Source of the DNA: Martelella alba
GTDB lineage: Bacteria; Pseudomonadota; Gammaproteobacteria; Enterobacterales; Enterobacteriaceae
NCBI RefSeq assembly: GCF_005217455.1
Contig: NZ_SZPQ01000006.1
Location: forward strand, 1 to 64,000
Length of the DNA stretch: 64,000 bases
Direction of reading: 5' to 3'
Under the pieces are notes generated by a model that was not told the origin of the DNA, made no database searches, and was given only the letters and a program-made list of their open reading frames with translations. The position numbers and the translations under genes are program-made. This document shows positions 22,406-34,267 of the stretch, in pieces. Numbering within the stretch: position 1 is the stretch's first letter; each line of letters begins with the position of its first letter.

Positions 22406-23210
22406 TCACCAGCGCGCCGAGCAGAAAACTCGGCCAGTGCGGCTGTTGTTGCCATATCGCCAGATTGACCAGCAAACCGGCCGGGACATGGAAATTATTC
22501 ATGATGCCCAACGTACCGGCATCCACCTGGGTCGCTCCGTAATTCCACATGAAATACCCCAGGGCGGAAGCCGCCACCCCCAGCCAAATCAAAATTCCCC
22601 ATTGCAAACCGGTGGTGGGCAGTTGCCGCGCATTGCCAAACAGGCCGAAGCCTATCAGGGCCACGATAAAGGAACCGAGGTAGAACCAGGAAAAGGCGGT
22701 GTGCTGCGGCATCGGCGAAATTTCCATTAACCGCTTGTAGCCGACCTGGCCGATGGCAAAAACCAGGTTGGCCGCCTGTACCAATATTAATCCGCGCCAA
22801 AAATGCTCGCTGACATGATCGTAGCGGATAATCGCCGCGCCGACCACCGCCAGCAAGGCGCTCAGCACATAGCCCCAGCGAGGCCGCCGCCGGGCCAGCA
22901 CATCATAGAGCAGTGTGACATAAAGCGGCGTCATCACGGTGAACAGCAGAAATTCCGGCACCGTCAGATACAAATAGGCCCGGTAGCTTATCATATACAT
23001 GATCCCCAACTGGCAGGCGCCCACCGCCATATACGCCGCCAGTTGCGACGCCCGGTATCCGCGCCAACGCAGGAAAGGCAGGAAAACCAAGGCCGCCAAT
23101 GTCAACCTGATCAAAACCGAGAACCAGCTATCCACCCGGCCGGCCAGGTACTCGCCAATCAAGCTGAAAGAAAAAGCCCACAACACAGTGGTAATGATAA
23201 GTAATGGCAC
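22299..23210 (-). CDS. bioP: Biotin transporter BioP (YigM), EamA family
   Basis: YigM/BioP imports biotin in E. coli. The 303-residue product has about ten hydrophobic helices in two EamA repeats and family segments such as [10 protein letters not shown]-like [36 protein letters not shown] and [18 protein letters not shown] chose the GTG at 23210 because the product then starts [16 protein letters not shown], matching the E. coli N-terminus; an open frame extends 33 codons further without similarity. It is convergent with metR, as in E. coli, and overlaps its 3' end by 107 bp. Downstream gene order departs from E. coli. Confidence 0.88.
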   Translation of the reverse strand: MPLLIITTVLWAFSFSLIGEYLAGRVDSWFSVLIRLTLAALVFLPFLRWRGYRASQLAAYMAVGACQLGIMYMISYRAYLYLTVPEFLLFTVMTPLYVTLLYDVLARRRPRWGYVLSALLAVVGAAIIRYDHVSEHFWRGLILVQAANLVFAIGQVGYKRLMEISPMPQHTAFSWFYLGSFIVALIGFGLFGNARQLPTTGLQWGILIWLGVAASALGYFMWNYGATQVDAGTLGIMNNFHVPAGLLVNLAIWQQQPHWPSFLLGALVIMASLWVHRRWIVARPAQKASGRMHADGPSEQTHL

Positions 23211-23484
23211 GTTTGCAAATCCGCTATCCCCAAAAAACCATGTTAACCGATAGCCGGAAAATATTTTCCGCAAAGTAGGTTTACATTTGATTGTATTTTG
23301 AGCAAACAAGGCGGTTTGCGCCCTTCACACGCGTTTAAGGCGCATTGTTAACAATGGCCAAATAGCCAGGCGGCGTTATCGGGCTGTTTGAGTTTGCGAG
23401 CGGCGTGGCAATTAGCGCGGTCATGCCCTGCGCTTATGGCGATTTACGCGTAAAATAACCGTAAGCGACACTGAGGAGACGAAA

Positions 23485-23778
23485 ATGAACATGACCTTAT
23501 GGCGATGGCTGCCGGTATTGCTGGCGGCGATGGCAGCGCCCGTCCTGGCCAAGAACACCACGTCCGCGCAGCCCTATCCGCCGTTTACGCCGACGCCGGC
23601 GCAAAGTCATTTACAACAACAGATGCAAAATAACGAGCAACAGCAGCAGACCCGGCTGCGTATGCAACAAGACATCCAGCGCCAGCAGCAACGCAACCAA
23701 TTACAGTCGCAACTGAATACCGATCGGCTGCGCGTTCAGCAAAACACGCCGTCCGCCGGACAACAGCAGAATCCCTGA
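23485..23778 (+). CDS. yhhA: DUF2756 family protein YhhA
   Basis: A 97-residue secreted protein: signal peptide MNMTLWRWLPVLLAAMAAPVLA, likely cut after the AxA-like VLA near residue 22, then a Pro/Thr segment and a Gln/Arg-rich helix (QQQMQNNEQQQQTRLRMQQ). It is placed next to ugpQ exactly as yhhA in E. coli and has the same Gln-rich composition, though it is shorter (E. coli about 146). Function unknown. GAGGAG lies eight bases upstream of the start. The neighbouring ggt gene of E. coli is not present. Confidence 0.75.
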   Translation: MNMTLWRWLPVLLAAMAAPVLAKNTTSAQPYPPFTPTPAQSHLQQQMQNNEQQQQTRLRMQQDIQRQQQRNQLQSQLNTDRLRVQQNTPSAGQQQNP

Positions 23779-23800
23779 GCGCCGCCGTCTCAAACCGCCC

Positions 23801-23815
23801 CGCCTGGGGCAGGCG
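23801..23815. terminator. Weak hairpin between yhhA and ugpQ
   Basis: Perfect 6-bp stem CGCCTG / CAGGCG with a 3-base loop between the convergent yhhA and ugpQ stops. Neither side has a good T-run, although GGTTT follows on the minus strand. It may act on both genes. Confidence 0.3.
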
Positions 23816-23831
23816 TCCGTAAGGGATTGCG

Positions 23832-24578
23832 CTAGTTTTCGGCGAACTCGGCGTCAATAAGATCGATGCGGTCAGTGCATATGGAGTCGACCCCCCAGCC
23901 CAGCAGAGTGCGCGCGCGGTATGGGCTATTGACCGTATAGGCCAGGATATGCAAACCCGCGTCGGTGATTTTGGTGACCCGTTCCTCAGTCAGCATATCG
24001 TGATTCAGATGCAACGCGCTGCAATCGAGTTGCTGCGCCAGCCTGGGCCAGTTTTCGTCCCATTCGTCGAGCAGCAATCCCCGTGGTAATTCCGGCGCGG
24101 CGCGCAGGGCGGCGGCCAGGGCGGTGATGGAAAACGAGGACAGTAGCGGCGGCGTTTGATCCCGCCAAAGTTCGCGGGCCGCCAGAGCCACCGCCCGACC
24201 GGTTTCGGCATCGCTGCCCGTGGTGGGCTTGATCTCGATGTTTATCGCCAGTTGACATTGCGCGCAGCGCGCCGCCACGTCCGACAGCAGCGGCAATGGC
24301 TCGCCGGCAAATGCGTCGCCGAACCAGCCGCCGGCGTCCAGCCCGGATAAGGCGGGCCAATCGAGCAGACCGGCGACGCCGCGGCCATTGGTGGTCCGTT
24401 CAAGCGTGTCGTCATGCAGCAAGAAAAGTTTGCCGTCGGCGGACAGCTTGGCATCCACCTCAATCATTTTCAGTCCGCGCCGCGCACCGGTATCGATGGC
24501 GGCCAGGGTGTTTTCAGGGGCCAGCGAGCCGCCGCCGCGATGGGCGACGACAGTAGGATAAGGCCAGTTTTTTGTCAT
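23832..24578 (-). CDS. ugpQ: Cytoplasmic glycerophosphodiester phosphodiesterase UgpQ
   Basis: UgpQ hydrolyses glycerophosphodiesters imported by UgpBAEC to glycerol-3-phosphate and an alcohol. The 248-residue protein (E. coli 247) is a GDPD TIM barrel with [19 protein letters not shown] at the N-terminus carrying the catalytic His-Arg, [20 protein letters not shown] carrying metal ligands and the second His, and INIEIKPT with the third acidic ligand. There is no signal peptide, which fits the cytoplasmic enzyme. It overlaps ugpC by four bases and is the last gene of ugpBAECQ. Confidence 0.95.
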   Translation of the reverse strand: MTKNWPYPTVVAHRGGGSLAPENTLAAIDTGARRGLKMIEVDAKLSADGKLFLLHDDTLERTTNGRGVAGLLDWPALSGLDAGGWFGDAFAGEPLPLLSDVAARCAQCQLAINIEIKPTTGSDAETGRAVALAARELWRDQTPPLLSSFSITALAAALRAAPELPRGLLLDEWDENWPRLAQQLDCSALHLNHDMLTEERVTKITDAGLHILAYTVNSPYRARTLLGWGVDSICTDRIDLIDAEFAEN

Positions 24579-25651
24579 ATTTCCACCCGGGATCCGCTTA
24601 ACGGATCAAAAAAATGCCATGCCTTGGCCGGGCATATTACCGAAAGTATCGTACCCACGGCCGGCAGGTCGTCATGGGGAAGCCGCATAACGACATCGCT
24701 TTCCCCCCAATGTCCATGGACCAGATTATCAGCGCCAAGTTGCTCAAGCGTTAAAATTTCCAGCGCCACGCCCGATGTTGCGGACCTGGATTGTTCAATA
24801 TGCTCCGGACGGATGCCCGCGGTCAACTCACGTCCGCGCCATTGTGCGGCAAAACCCGCTACGGGAATAGTCGGTCCGTGCCATACCACGAAACTCATGC
24901 CGTCGTCGCTGACACGGCCGGGCAGCAAATTCATCGATGGCGATCCCATAAATCCGGCCACAAACAGCGATGCCGGACGACGATAAATCTCCGATGGCGT
25001 GCCGATCTGCTCGACCCGGCCTTTGTTCAACACAATGACCCGCTCCGCCAACGTCATGGCCTCGACCTGGTCATGAGTGACATACAGACTGGTGGTGCGC
25101 AGCCGGCGATGTAACATCTGCAATTCCAACCGCATTTGGGTACGCAGTTTCGCATCCAGGTTCGAGAGCGGCTCATCGAACAAAAATACCGCCGGCTCAC
25201 GCACCAGCGCCCTCCCCATGGCGACCCGTTGCCGCTGGCCGCCGGATAATTCCCGTGGCTTACGTTGCAACAGCTCGCCCAGCTCCAGGATCTGCGCCAC
25301 GTTATCCACCAGCCGGCGAATATGCGCTTTGCCAAAGCCGCGGATTTTCAAACCGTAGGCCATATTGTCATAAACGCTCATATGCGGATACAACGCATAA
25401 TTCTGAAATACCATCGCGATACCGCGATCTTTAGGCTCGCGGTCCGTCATCCGTTCGCCGTCAATGTAGATATCGCCGCCGCTGACGCTTTCCAGGCCGG
25501 CAACCATCCGTAGCAACGTGGATTTACCGCAGCCGGACGGTCCCACTAAAACGATGAATTCGCCGTCGGCCACATCCAGATCCAGTGGCGCGATAATTTG
25601 ATTTTCGCCGTCATAGCTTTTGACGACTGAACGTAAGCTCAAGCTTGCCAT
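24575..25651 (-). CDS. ugpC: sn-glycerol-3-phosphate import ATPase UgpC
   Basis: UgpC energises uptake of glycerol-3-phosphate and glycerophosphodiesters. The 358 residues (E. coli 356) carry Walker [11 protein letters not shown]-loop [13 protein letters not shown], signature [14 protein letters not shown], Walker [18 protein letters not shown] and the H-loop [12 protein letters not shown]. The C-terminal TOBE-type regulatory domain follows, with [11 protein letters not shown]. In E. coli this domain mediates internal-phosphate inhibition. It lies 6 bp after ugpE and overlaps ugpQ. Confidence 0.96.
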   Translation of the reverse strand: MASLSLRSVVKSYDGENQIIAPLDLDVADGEFIVLVGPSGCGKSTLLRMVAGLESVSGGDIYIDGERMTDREPKDRGIAMVFQNYALYPHMSVYDNMAYGLKIRGFGKAHIRRLVDNVAQILELGELLQRKPRELSGGQRQRVAMGRALVREPAVFLFDEPLSNLDAKLRTQMRLELQMLHRRLRTTSLYVTHDQVEAMTLAERVIVLNKGRVEQIGTPSEIYRRPASLFVAGFMGSPSMNLLPGRVSDDGMSFVVWHGPTIPVAGFAAQWRGRELTAGIRPEHIEQSRSATSGVALEILTLEQLGADNLVHGHWGESDVVMRLPHDDLPAVGTILSVICPAKAWHFFDPLSGSRVEI

Positions 25652-25657
25652 AAGGGG

Positions 25658-26503
25658 TTATTTCTCGCTGTCAACCAGTCCGCGCACAAACCAACGTTGC
25701 ATCAGCAACACGATTGCCACCGGCGGCAACATGGTCATTAACATCGCCGCCATCACATCATTCCACTGGGTGGTGCCGTCGGTAAGGGAGATCATGCTTC
25801 TCACCCCCGCGACCGCTGTACCCATGGCGCTGTTATCAATGATCAGAATCGGCCATAAATACTGATTCCAACCGTAGATAAACGTGATAACAAAAAGCGC
25901 CGCCAGATTGGTTTTCGACAGCGGCAGCAGTATGTCCCACAAAAACCGCAATGGGCCGGCGCCGTCGATACGCGCCGCTTCAAGCAACTCATGGGGTATG
26001 GTCAGAAAAAACTGGCGAAACAGGAATGTCGCCGTGGCCGATGCCATCAGCGGTAGCGTCAGACCGGTATAACTGTCCATCAAATGCAGGCGGGCGATAA
26101 CATCCACCGTGGGGAAAATACGTACTTCCACCGGCAGCATCAGGGTAATGAATATTAACCAGAAAAACAGGCTGCGCAGGGGAAAACGAAAATAGACGAT
26201 GGCATAGGCGGATAAGATGGAGACGGCTATCTTGCCCAGGGTGATGCCCAACGCCATCACCAGGCTATTGAACAGCAGGCGGCTCAGCGGCACGGCCTGG
26301 GGGCCTACCCCCTGGCGCCAGACATGGATAAGGTTGTGCCATAGCTGACCGCCAGGCGCCAGCCCGAGCGGTACCTGGAAGATTTGTTGATCATTGAGGG
26401 TGGCCGCCACCACAGCGATATACAAGGGCAGCAATATGACGGCCACGCCCAGGATCAGCATGACATGGCTGAAGATATCCAGCCCGCGGCGTTGTTCAAT
26501 CAT
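25658..26503 (-). CDS. ugpE: sn-glycerol-3-phosphate ABC transporter permease UgpE
   Basis: UgpE is one of the two permease subunits of the Ugp importer. The 281 residues equal E. coli UgpE. About six membrane helices are visible, with the coupling EAA loop [20 protein letters not shown] that docks on UgpC. Its start overlaps the ugpA stop by four bases (ATGA), indicating coupled translation. No anomaly. Confidence 0.95.
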   Translation of the reverse strand: MIEQRRGLDIFSHVMLILGVAVILLPLYIAVVAATLNDQQIFQVPLGLAPGGQLWHNLIHVWRQGVGPQAVPLSRLLFNSLVMALGITLGKIAVSILSAYAIVYFRFPLRSLFFWLIFITLMLPVEVRIFPTVDVIARLHLMDSYTGLTLPLMASATATFLFRQFFLTIPHELLEAARIDGAGPLRFLWDILLPLSKTNLAALFVITFIYGWNQYLWPILIIDNSAMGTAVAGVRSMISLTDGTTQWNDVMAAMLMTMLPPVAIVLLMQRWFVRGLVDSEK

Positions 26504-27390
26504 TGATAGCGTACCTTGCGTTCGACAAAGCGGAACTGGATGACGGTCAATATCATCACCAAAATCATCAGCACGACCGATTGCGCCGCGGAATTGGCGA
26601 GATCCAGCCCGGCAAAGCCTTCACGGTAAATTTTATAGATAAGGGTGGTGGTGGATTGCACGGGACCGCCGGCGGTGGCCGCATCAATAACCGGGAAGGT
26701 GTCGAAGAAGGCATAGACCAGATTGACCACCAACAGAAAAAAGCTCACTGGCGAGATCAAGGGTAAAACGATGGTGAAAAATCGCCGGACCGGACCGGCG
26801 CCGTCGATAGCCGCCGCTTCCACCAGCGAACGCGGGATGGATTGCAAGGCGGCGAGAAAAAACAGGAAATTGTAGCTGACCTGCTGCCAGACCGAAATCA
26901 GCACCACCAGAAACATGGCTTGTCCGCTATTTTGCGCATGATTCCATACATAGCCCATCCGGTTGAGGTAAAAGCTCACAAGCCCCATGCCCGGATTAAA
27001 CAGGAACATCCATAGCACCGCCGCCACCGCCGGCGCGATGGCGTAGGGCAACAACAGCAGGGTCTGATATAGGCGTTTGGCGCGCACGACATGGTCGGCC
27101 ATCGCCGCCAAGAGTAACGAAACCGCCAGACCGATACCGGTCACCAGCGCGCTGAACACCAACGTGGTTTCGAATGACGCCAGATAATAATCGTCGTGAG
27201 CCAGTTGGATGAAGTTGGCCAGGCCGACAAAGGTACTGGACAAGCCAAAGGGGTCCACCTGCTGGACCGAATACCAGAGCGCTTTGCCGGCCGGCCAGAG
27301 AAAAAAGACCACGGTGATCGCCAGTTGCGGCAAGACCAACAGGTAAGGCAACCAACCGACGGAGAAACCGCGATGAGTTTGATTAGCCAT
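26500..27390 (-). CDS. ugpA: sn-glycerol-3-phosphate ABC transporter permease UgpA
   Basis: UgpA is the other permease subunit of the Ugp importer. From the ATG at 27390 it has 296 residues (E. coli 295). Hydrophobic helices begin with [20 protein letters not shown], and the EAA loop [20 protein letters not shown] contacts UgpC. A second ATG at 27402 would add four residues; neither has an outstanding ribosome site, and I preferred the one giving the family length. It follows ugpB by 75 bp and overlaps ugpE. Confidence 0.94.
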   Translation of the reverse strand: MANQTHRGFSVGWLPYLLVLPQLAITVVFFLWPAGKALWYSVQQVDPFGLSSTFVGLANFIQLAHDDYYLASFETTLVFSALVTGIGLAVSLLLAAMADHVVRAKRLYQTLLLLPYAIAPAVAAVLWMFLFNPGMGLVSFYLNRMGYVWNHAQNSGQAMFLVVLISVWQQVSYNFLFFLAALQSIPRSLVEAAAIDGAGPVRRFFTIVLPLISPVSFFLLVVNLVYAFFDTFPVIDAATAGGPVQSTTTLIYKIYREGFAGLDLANSAAQSVVLMILVMILTVIQFRFVERKVRYQ

Positions 27391-27465
27391 GAATGATGCC
27401 ATCCACAAAATGCGCAACGACCCGCGCGGTTGGCCGGCGGGCCGTCGTGGTGGGGTCGATACGGT

Positions 27466-28785
27466 TTAGCGTACCGATTGCTCAAAGCGGCGCAATAACG
27501 CATTGCCGCGTTTTACCGCGTTATCCAACGCTTCCTGCGGCGTCGCCTTGCCCGTCCAGACCCGCTCCAGCTCTTCATCCACCACAGTACGAATCTGCGG
27601 CATGTTGCCCAGGCGTAACCCTTTGGTAAAAGGCAGCGGCGGCTTATTCAGCATCTGCCGGATGGCGATATCCGCTCCAGGGTTCTTGGCATAGTAACCC
27701 TGGGATTTGGTCAGCTCGTATGCGGCGGTGGTAATGGGCAGGTAACCGGTTTTTTGATGCCATTCGGCGGCGATGTTCGGTTCGGTCAGGAAGTGCAGGA
27801 ATTCGGCTACGCCTTTATAGGTATTGGCGTCTTTACCGTTCATGACCCACAGGCTGGCGCCGCCGATAATGGCGTTTTGCGGCGCGCCTTTGACATCCGC
27901 GTCGTAGGGCATCATGCCGACGCCATAATGGAATGTGGCGTGCTGGCGGATATCGGCCAGCGAACCGGATGACGCCGTGGTCATACCGCATTCGCCGTCA
28001 TAGAATTTGGCGGTGGATTCGTCCTTGCGGCCGTAATAGCTAAAATCCCCTTTCTTGTTCATATCTTCCAGCATCTGGATATGCTTGACCTGAACGGGGC
28101 CGTTGAATACCAGTTTGGCGTCGAGACCGCCGAAGCCGTTGTTTTCGGTGGCCACCGGCAACGCGTGCCAGGCGCTGAAGTTTTCAATCTGGATCCAGCC
28201 CTGCCAGCCGCTGGCGTAACCGCACTTCATGCCGCTGGCGCGCAGTTTGGCCGCATCCTCGGCCAGTTCCTGCCAGGTGGCGGGAGCTTTATCAGGGTCC
28301 AGTCCGGCTTTCCGGAATGCGTCTTTATTGTAATAGAGTACCGGCGTGGAGCTATTGAAGGGCTGGGAGAGCAGGTGTCCGGTTTTGCTGTCGCTGTAAT
28401 AACCGGATATGGTGGGGACAAACGCCGACTCATCGTTTTTTATACCCGCTTCATCAAACACTTGATAAACCGGTTTGATGGCCTTGCTGGCCATCATGGT
28501 GGCGGTGCCGACCTCATAGACCTGAAGGATGGCCGGCGCGTTGCCGGTGCGATACGCGGCAATGCCCGCCGCCAGGCTTTGTTCGTAATTGCCCTTATAC
28601 ACGGGAACCACCCGGTATTGCGACTGGGACTGGTTAAAACGCGCCGCCAGCGAGTCCACCTCAGTGCCCAAGGCACCGTCCATGGAATGCCAGAAAGGGA
28701 TGTCGGTTACCGCTTGCGCGCCGGTACTGAACGCCATCGTCAGCGCAATACTTAACATGGTTATACGTATACTTTGCCGCAGCAT
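27466..28785 (-). CDS. ugpB: sn-glycerol-3-phosphate-binding periplasmic protein UgpB
   Basis: UgpB captures glycerol-3-phosphate and glycerophosphodiesters in the periplasm. The 439 residues (E. coli 438) start with a signal peptide ([20 protein letters not shown], cut after AQA), then a cluster B solute-binding fold with [35 protein letters not shown] and [13 protein letters not shown], all typical of UgpB. I chose the ATG at 28785, seven bases after AGGAG; the upstream ATG at 28806 lies before that site. It is the first gene of ugpBAECQ and is preceded by PhoB-type repeats. Confidence 0.96.
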   Translation of the reverse strand: MLRQSIRITMLSIALTMAFSTGAQAVTDIPFWHSMDGALGTEVDSLAARFNQSQSQYRVVPVYKGNYEQSLAAGIAAYRTGNAPAILQVYEVGTATMMASKAIKPVYQVFDEAGIKNDESAFVPTISGYYSDSKTGHLLSQPFNSSTPVLYYNKDAFRKAGLDPDKAPATWQELAEDAAKLRASGMKCGYASGWQGWIQIENFSAWHALPVATENNGFGGLDAKLVFNGPVQVKHIQMLEDMNKKGDFSYYGRKDESTAKFYDGECGMTTASSGSLADIRQHATFHYGVGMMPYDADVKGAPQNAIIGGASLWVMNGKDANTYKGVAEFLHFLTEPNIAAEWHQKTGYLPITTAAYELTKSQGYYAKNPGADIAIRQMLNKPPLPFTKGLRLGNMPQIRTVVDEELERVWTGKATPQEALDNAVKRGNALLRRFEQSVR

Positions 28786-28833
28786 GCCTATCTCCTGAAA
28801 ACCCAAAAAACAGTGGTCTGTAACATGGCATGG

Positions 28834-28877
28834 GGAAATGACAGAAAAAGAACAGCGAGATGACAGCGGGATGACAA
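28834..28877 (-). promoter_or_regulatory. PhoB binding region (two pho boxes) of ugpB
   Basis: On the minus strand four consecutive 11-bp units: TTGTCATCCCG, CTGTCATCTCG, CTGTTCTTTTT, CTGTCATTTCC. The PhoB consensus is CTGTCAT plus four AT-rich bases repeated every 11 bp. Four units make two boxes, 49-92 bp upstream of ugpB and in its orientation. In E. coli ugpB is PhoB-activated, so this is a confident regulatory site. Confidence 0.9.
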
Positions 28878-28894
28878 GCGATGCGTGACGAAGG

Positions 28895-28919
28895 AATGAG
28901 AGACATCCTGTCTCTCATT
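28895..28919. terminator. Perfect inverted repeat between ugpB and livF
   Basis: AATGAGAGACA and its exact complement are separated by three bases. The hairpin lies about 70-90 bp past the livF stop and just upstream of the pho boxes. No long T-run follows on either strand. It could end liv transcription or be an operator; termination is only a guess. Confidence 0.4.
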
Positions 28920-28987
28920 TGCAGTCCGGCGATATCCGACGCAAGGCGCGGCTCGCCTGCGCCGGAAGCCTTGCCGTGATGGACCGG

Positions 28988-29689
<702 letters not shown>

Positions 29690-29707
29690 GTCTGGTTCTC
29701 TCTGTCA

Positions 29708-30487
29708 TCAGGCCTCGCCCAGATAGGCCCGGATTACGTCGGGATTGCGGCGGATCTCGGCCGGAGTGCCGTTGGCCAGGGGGGTGCCCTGATTGACGAC
29801 GTAGATGCGATCGGATATGCCCATGACCAGTTTCATATCGTGTTCGATCAGTAACACCGAAACCTGATGCTCGGCGCGCAATTCGGCGATCAAATCGTTC
29901 AGTTCGGCGGTCTCGTTAGGGTTAAGGCCGGCGGCCGGCTCGTCCAGCATCAACAGCGACGGACGGGTCACCATGCAGCGGGCGATCTCCAGCCGGCGTT
30001 GCTGTCCATACGCCAGATTACCGGCCTGACGATTGGCCAGCGCCAGTAACCCGACGCGGGCAAGCCAGGAAGCGGCGAAATCCCGCGCGTCGGCCTCGGC
30101 CTGGCGAAAGGCGCGGGTTTTAAGTAAACCGGCGAATACGCCGTTTTTAAGATGCTGATGCTGCGCCACCAGCAAATTTTCGATAACCGTCATCTCGCGG
30201 AAAAGGCGGACATGCTGAAATGTGCGCACGACGCCCATACGGGCGATTTTTTGGCCCGGCAAGCCTTCCAAATGCTGATCGCGCAACAATATGGTACCGC
30301 CGGTGGGGCGGTAGAAACCGGTCAGACAATTGAATACCGTAGTCTTGCCGGCGCCGTTCGGGCCTATGAGCGATACGATCTCGCCCGCGAACAGATCCAG
30401 TTCCACCTGATTGACCGCCAGCAAGCCCCCGAAACGCATGGCGAGCTGGCGCACGGACAGCAACGGCCGGGAAGCATCGTCAGTCAT
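29708..30487 (-). CDS. livG: High-affinity branched-chain amino acid transport ATPase LivG
   Basis: LivG pairs with LivF to power LIV-I import. From the ATG at 30487 the product is 259 residues (E. coli 255), and this ATG overlaps the livM stop (ATGA), which fixes the start. Motifs: Walker [27 protein letters not shown] in the signature region (LAYGQQ, typical of LivG), Walker [14 protein letters not shown] and [15 protein letters not shown]. The C-terminal IRAYLGEA tail is characteristic of the LivG/BraF family. Confidence 0.96.
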   Translation of the reverse strand: MTDDASRPLLSVRQLAMRFGGLLAVNQVELDLFAGEIVSLIGPNGAGKTTVFNCLTGFYRPTGGTILLRDQHLEGLPGQKIARMGVVRTFQHVRLFREMTVIENLLVAQHQHLKNGVFAGLLKTRAFRQAEADARDFAASWLARVGLLALANRQAGNLAYGQQRRLEIARCMVTRPSLLMLDEPAAGLNPNETAELNDLIAELRAEHQVSVLLIEHDMKLVMGISDRIYVVNQGTPLANGTPAEIRRNPDVIRAYLGEA

Positions 30488-31755
30488 GCTTGCGCTCCTT
30501 TGCCGTTTTCCAATTTGATTTGCGGGCGTTTCATGGGCAACAGCCCTTGCGGCCGCCATATCATCATCAATACCATCAACGCGCCCAGTAACAGCATACT
30601 GTACTGGTTGAGGTCGCGCATAAGCTCGCGCGACACCACCAGCAATATGGCCGCCAGCACCACCGCGAGCTGCGATCCCATTCCCCCCAGCACCACGATG
30701 GCCAGGACGAAAGCGGATTCCACGAAGGTGAACGATTCCGGCGAGACAAACCCCTGGCGGGCGGCGAATAGCGTGCCGGCGAAACCGGCGAAGGCCGCGC
30801 TAATGGTAAAAGCGGTCAACTTGATGCGCGTCGGGCTTAATCCCAGTGACCGACAGGCGATTTCATCCTCGCGCAACGCTTCCCAAGCCCTCCCCAGCGG
30901 CATTCGCAACAGACGGTTGATAATAAACAACGTCAGTACGACCAGCAGCAACGCCACCATATAAAGGAAAATGACCCGATCATTGGGATCGTACTTGATG
31001 CCGAAAAACTGATGAAACGATCCCCAGCCCCCCTCGCGCGCCTGGCGGTTGAACTCCAGGCCGAAGAATGTCGGTTTGGGGATCTGGCTGATGCCGTTCG
31101 GACCGCCGGTCAGATCGGTAAAGTTCAATAACAAGATCCGGACGATCTCCCCAAACCCCAGCGTGACGATCGCCAGGTAGTCGCCGCGCAGCCTGAGCAC
31201 CGGAAACCCGAGCAGAAAACCGAAAGCAGCCGATACCAGCCCGGCGAGCGGCAGGCACTCCCAGAAACTCAAGCCGTAATAATGGGCCAGTAGGGCATAG
31301 GTATAGGCGCCGATGGCATAAAATCCGCCATACCCCAGTACGAGCAGTCCGGAGAGCCCCACCACCACGTTCAACCCCAGCCCCAAGATCACGTATATCA
31401 TGGTCAGGGTCGCGATATCCACCGACCCGCGCGAGACCAGAAACGGCCAGGCGATGGCGGCCAGAATCAGCAGCGCCGCCAACATCTTCTGCCGCGGCGT
31501 GGAGCCGTCGAAACTCGGCAGCGCCCAGGACGGACCGCTGATTTTTTTCAGGCCGCGCTGAAAAAGCGGCCGCAGCAGCTGAAACAGGAAAACCACGGCG
31601 CATCCGGCGCCAATCCACAACCAGCGGACCTGGCCGGCGTTATGCACTACCAGATGGGTGCCGTCCAGGCCGAGCTGCATGCCCATCATCAGCGAGGCCA
31701 GTACCAATAGCATCAGGGCGGACAGTAAAGCGCCCAGCAACGTACCGAGTTTCAT
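30484..31755 (-). CDS. livM: High-affinity branched-chain amino acid transport permease LivM
   Basis: LivM is a permease subunit of LIV-I. The 423 residues (E. coli 425) include an N-terminal extra region with [15 protein letters not shown] and membrane helices containing the BPD family core [25 protein letters not shown] (given here in part as [14 protein letters not shown]), [17 protein letters not shown] and the cytoplasmic coupling region [19 protein letters not shown]. It overlaps livH upstream and livG downstream by four bases each. Confidence 0.96.
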   Translation of the reverse strand: MKLGTLLGALLSALMLLVLASLMMGMQLGLDGTHLVVHNAGQVRWLWIGAGCAVVFLFQLLRPLFQRGLKKISGPSWALPSFDGSTPRQKMLAALLILAAIAWPFLVSRGSVDIATLTMIYVILGLGLNVVVGLSGLLVLGYGGFYAIGAYTYALLAHYYGLSFWECLPLAGLVSAAFGFLLGFPVLRLRGDYLAIVTLGFGEIVRILLLNFTDLTGGPNGISQIPKPTFFGLEFNRQAREGGWGSFHQFFGIKYDPNDRVIFLYMVALLLVVLTLFIINRLLRMPLGRAWEALREDEIACRSLGLSPTRIKLTAFTISAAFAGFAGTLFAARQGFVSPESFTFVESAFVLAIVVLGGMGSQLAVVLAAILLVVSRELMRDLNQYSMLLLGALMVLMMIWRPQGLLPMKRPQIKLENGKGAQA

Positions 31756-32678
31756 ACTTTTTCCACCTCCGGACGGCCCAGAATTCCGGTAGGCAGTACC
31801 AGCAATACCACGATAAGCAAAGCGAACGACACCACGTCCTTATATTCGCTGCTCAGATAAGCCGACGTCAGCGATTCGGCCACGCCCAGGATTAAACCGC
31901 CGAGCATGGCGCCGGGGATACTGCCGATGCCGCCCAGTACCGCCGCGGTGAACGCCTTCATCCCGGCCATGAACCCGATAAAAGGGTTGATGACGCCGTA
32001 GAATTGGCCCAGCAGTACCCCGGCCACCGCCGCCATCGCCGCGCCTATCACAAAGGTCAGCGAGATCACCCGATCGGTACTGATGCCAAGCAGGCTGGCC
32101 ATTTTTAAATCTTCGGCGCAGGCGCGGCATGCCCGTCCCATACGCGAATAGCGGATAAATACCGTCAGCGCCAACATGGCAAGGAAGGTGACGACCCAGA
32201 TAATCAGTTGCATTGTGCTGATACTGGTGACGAACCCGTTGCGCTGCCCCAGTACCCATTGGCCGCTGACCAGGGTCGGCAGCGCCAAATCCCGCGATCC
32301 CTGGGTCAGGCTGACGTAGTTTTGCAAAAAGATCGACATGCCGATGGCCGAAATCAAGGCGATCAGGCGTTTGGAGGAACGAACCGGTTTGTAAGCCACC
32401 CGTTCTATACTCCAGCCATACGCGCTGGCGATGAAGATGGACGCGATAAATCCGGCGCCAATCAATAGCCAGTTTGTGTCGACACCCATCATCATCAAGG
32501 CGGCGATAACGATGAAAGAGACATAACTGCCGATCATATAGACTTCGCCGTGGGCGAAATTGATCATGCCGATAATGCCGTAGACCATGGTGTAGCCAAT
32601 GGCAATCAATGCATAGGTGCTGCCCAACGTGACGCCGTTGAACAACTGCTGCATAAAATAGAGGAACTGCTCGGACAT
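31752..32678 (-). CDS. livH: High-affinity branched-chain amino acid transport permease LivH
   Basis: LivH is the partner permease of LivM in LIV-I. The 308 residues equal E. coli LivH. It has many hydrophobic helices, the family N-terminal core [20 protein letters not shown] followed by [12 protein letters not shown], and [19 protein letters not shown] as the cytoplasmic coupling loop. It overlaps livM by four bases. A 73-bp gap with a GC-rich hairpin separates it from livK. Confidence 0.96.
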   Translation of the reverse strand: MSEQFLYFMQQLFNGVTLGSTYALIAIGYTMVYGIIGMINFAHGEVYMIGSYVSFIVIAALMMMGVDTNWLLIGAGFIASIFIASAYGWSIERVAYKPVRSSKRLIALISAIGMSIFLQNYVSLTQGSRDLALPTLVSGQWVLGQRNGFVTSISTMQLIIWVVTFLAMLALTVFIRYSRMGRACRACAEDLKMASLLGISTDRVISLTFVIGAAMAAVAGVLLGQFYGVINPFIGFMAGMKAFTAAVLGGIGSIPGAMLGGLILGVAESLTSAYLSSEYKDVVSFALLIVVLLVLPTGILGRPEVEKV

Positions 32679-32694
32679 ACCATAAACCTTTATC

Positions 32695-32725
32695 GCCGCA
32701 GCCGGGAGTCAATCCGGCCGGCGGC
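32695..32725 (-). terminator. GC-rich hairpin between livK and livH
   Basis: Complementary arms around GCCGC...GCCGG and CCGGC...GCGGC surround a short loop in the 73-bp livK-livH gap. It lacks a T-run. It probably acts as an attenuator or 3' stabiliser that lets the binding-protein message exceed that of the membrane subunits, which is common in such operons; not proven here. Confidence 0.4.
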
Positions 32726-32751
32726 GTGTTGCAAGTCAGGGGGAAAGCGGC

Positions 32752-33861
32752 TTACTTCACTGGAGTGGAAGTGCCGTCTGCATGCCATTTGAATACACCG
32801 AATTCGAATCCCTTCAGATCGCCCTTTTCATCCCAGCTCAACGGCCCCATTACAGTATTTACCGTATGGGCTTTGAGATACTTCGCGATGTCCTCGGGCT
32901 CCATCCCCGCCTGTTGCATACCGGTGGTCAATGCCTGAAGCGCCGCGTAGGTCGTCCAGACGAACGGCCCGGTATAGTCCTTCTTACTGGCCTTGAATTC
33001 ATTCACGATAGGCTGGTTGGCGGGCACTTGGTCATAGCGTTTCGGCAAGGTCACCAACATCCCTTCGGATGCCGCGCCGGCGATGTTGGACAATGAAGCA
33101 TTGCCGACCCCTTCCGGCCCCATAAACTGGATATCCAGTCCGGCCTGACGCGACTGGCGAAGGATCTGCCCCATTTCAGGGTAATAGCCGCCGAAATAAA
33201 CAAAATCGACGTTATCTTTTTTCAGGCGGGCCACCAAAGTGGAAAAATCTTTATCACCCGCGGTGATGCCTTCGAACAAGACCACATTGCCGCCGTTTTT
33301 CTTCAGGCTGTCTTGCACGGCGCGCGCCAACCCTTCGCCGTATTGCTGTTTATCATGCACTACGGCGATACGTTTCGGTTTGATGTCGTTGAGAATATAT
33401 TTGGCGGCGGTCGGTCCCTGGTCCGAATCCAGGCCGGTGGTCCGCAAAATCATCTTGTAGCCCCGGGTGGTCAGGTCGGCATTGGTGGCCGCCGGGGTGA
33501 TCATGATGACGCCCTCGTCTTCGTAAATATCGGAAGCCGGCTGGGTGGATGAAGAGCAAAGATGGCCTATGACATAACGGATGCCGTCATTGATGACCTT
33601 GTTGGCCACCGCCACCGCCTGCTTAGGGTCGCAGGCGTCGTCGTATTCGACGCCCACCAGCTTGTTGCCTTTGACCCCCCCTTTGGCATTGATATCGGCA
33701 ATGGCCTGACGCGCGCCGGTAAATTCCATATCGCCGTACTGGGCTACCGGTCCGGACATCGCGCCGACGATCGCCACCTTGATATCCTGCGCCCAAGCGG
33801 CGTGGCTCATCGCCAAGGCCACACAACCGGCCAGCAAAGTGTTACCTTTGTTGAAATTCAT
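32752..33861 (-). CDS. livK: Leucine-specific periplasmic binding protein LivK
   Basis: LivK delivers leucine to LivHMGF. From the ATG at 33861 it is 369 residues, equal to E. coli LivK; GGAG lies nine bases upstream of this ATG and only three from the ATG at 33867. The signal peptide [20 protein letters not shown] is followed by a cut after AWA and mature [20 protein letters not shown], then the type I periplasmic-binding fold with [15 protein letters not shown]-like [20 protein letters not shown]. LivJ, which shares the permease in E. coli and lies nearby there, is not present in this window. Assignment as LivK over LivJ rests on position before livH and sequence likeness. Confidence 0.92.
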   Translation of the reverse strand: MNFNKGNTLLAGCVALAMSHAAWAQDIKVAIVGAMSGPVAQYGDMEFTGARQAIADINAKGGVKGNKLVGVEYDDACDPKQAVAVANKVINDGIRYVIGHLCSSSTQPASDIYEDEGVIMITPAATNADLTTRGYKMILRTTGLDSDQGPTAAKYILNDIKPKRIAVVHDKQQYGEGLARAVQDSLKKNGGNVVLFEGITAGDKDFSTLVARLKKDNVDFVYFGGYYPEMGQILRQSRQAGLDIQFMGPEGVGNASLSNIAGAASEGMLVTLPKRYDQVPANQPIVNEFKASKKDYTGPFVWTTYAALQALTTGMQQAGMEPEDIAKYLKAHTVNTVMGPLSWDEKGDLKGFEFGVFKWHADGTSTPVK

Positions 33862-34267
33862 CCACATGTTCTCCGTGATTATTGTATTGTGTTTGCTGTC
33901 TGATTTTTAACCGGACAATGACGGTAACCAGAAGTTTTTATTATATGTAATAACGAGTTAGCCTTTTTGAAGCGAGTTCCCAAATAAGCTTTTATTTTTC
34001 ATATTATTAAACAGAAATATTATGCTGTAAATCAACTTATACTTTAAGAAATAACCTGCATCGGCAGAACAAAATAATGGTATTATCGTCCTGATATAAT
34101 CATTTTTTTAGTGACTTATTCCAGCTTATCGTTAACAGGGAGATTATTTAATGAGAGATTGGTTATTGGACAGAATCATTTGGCAAGTTTTGGTAATCCC
34201 CTATTTTGATAATGTTTTATAAACATATACGCTACATTATATTTTTGCGCATTAAGTGACGACACGC
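33862..34267. promoter_or_regulatory. AT-rich divergent promoter region of livK and panM
   Basis: 406 bp, clearly AT-rich compared with the flanks. For livK the minus strand has a perfect TATAAT at 33940-33945, about 80 bp upstream of the start, with no good -35, which fits an activator- or Lrp-dependent promoter as in E. coli. No clear panM promoter was resolved. Confidence 0.5.
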
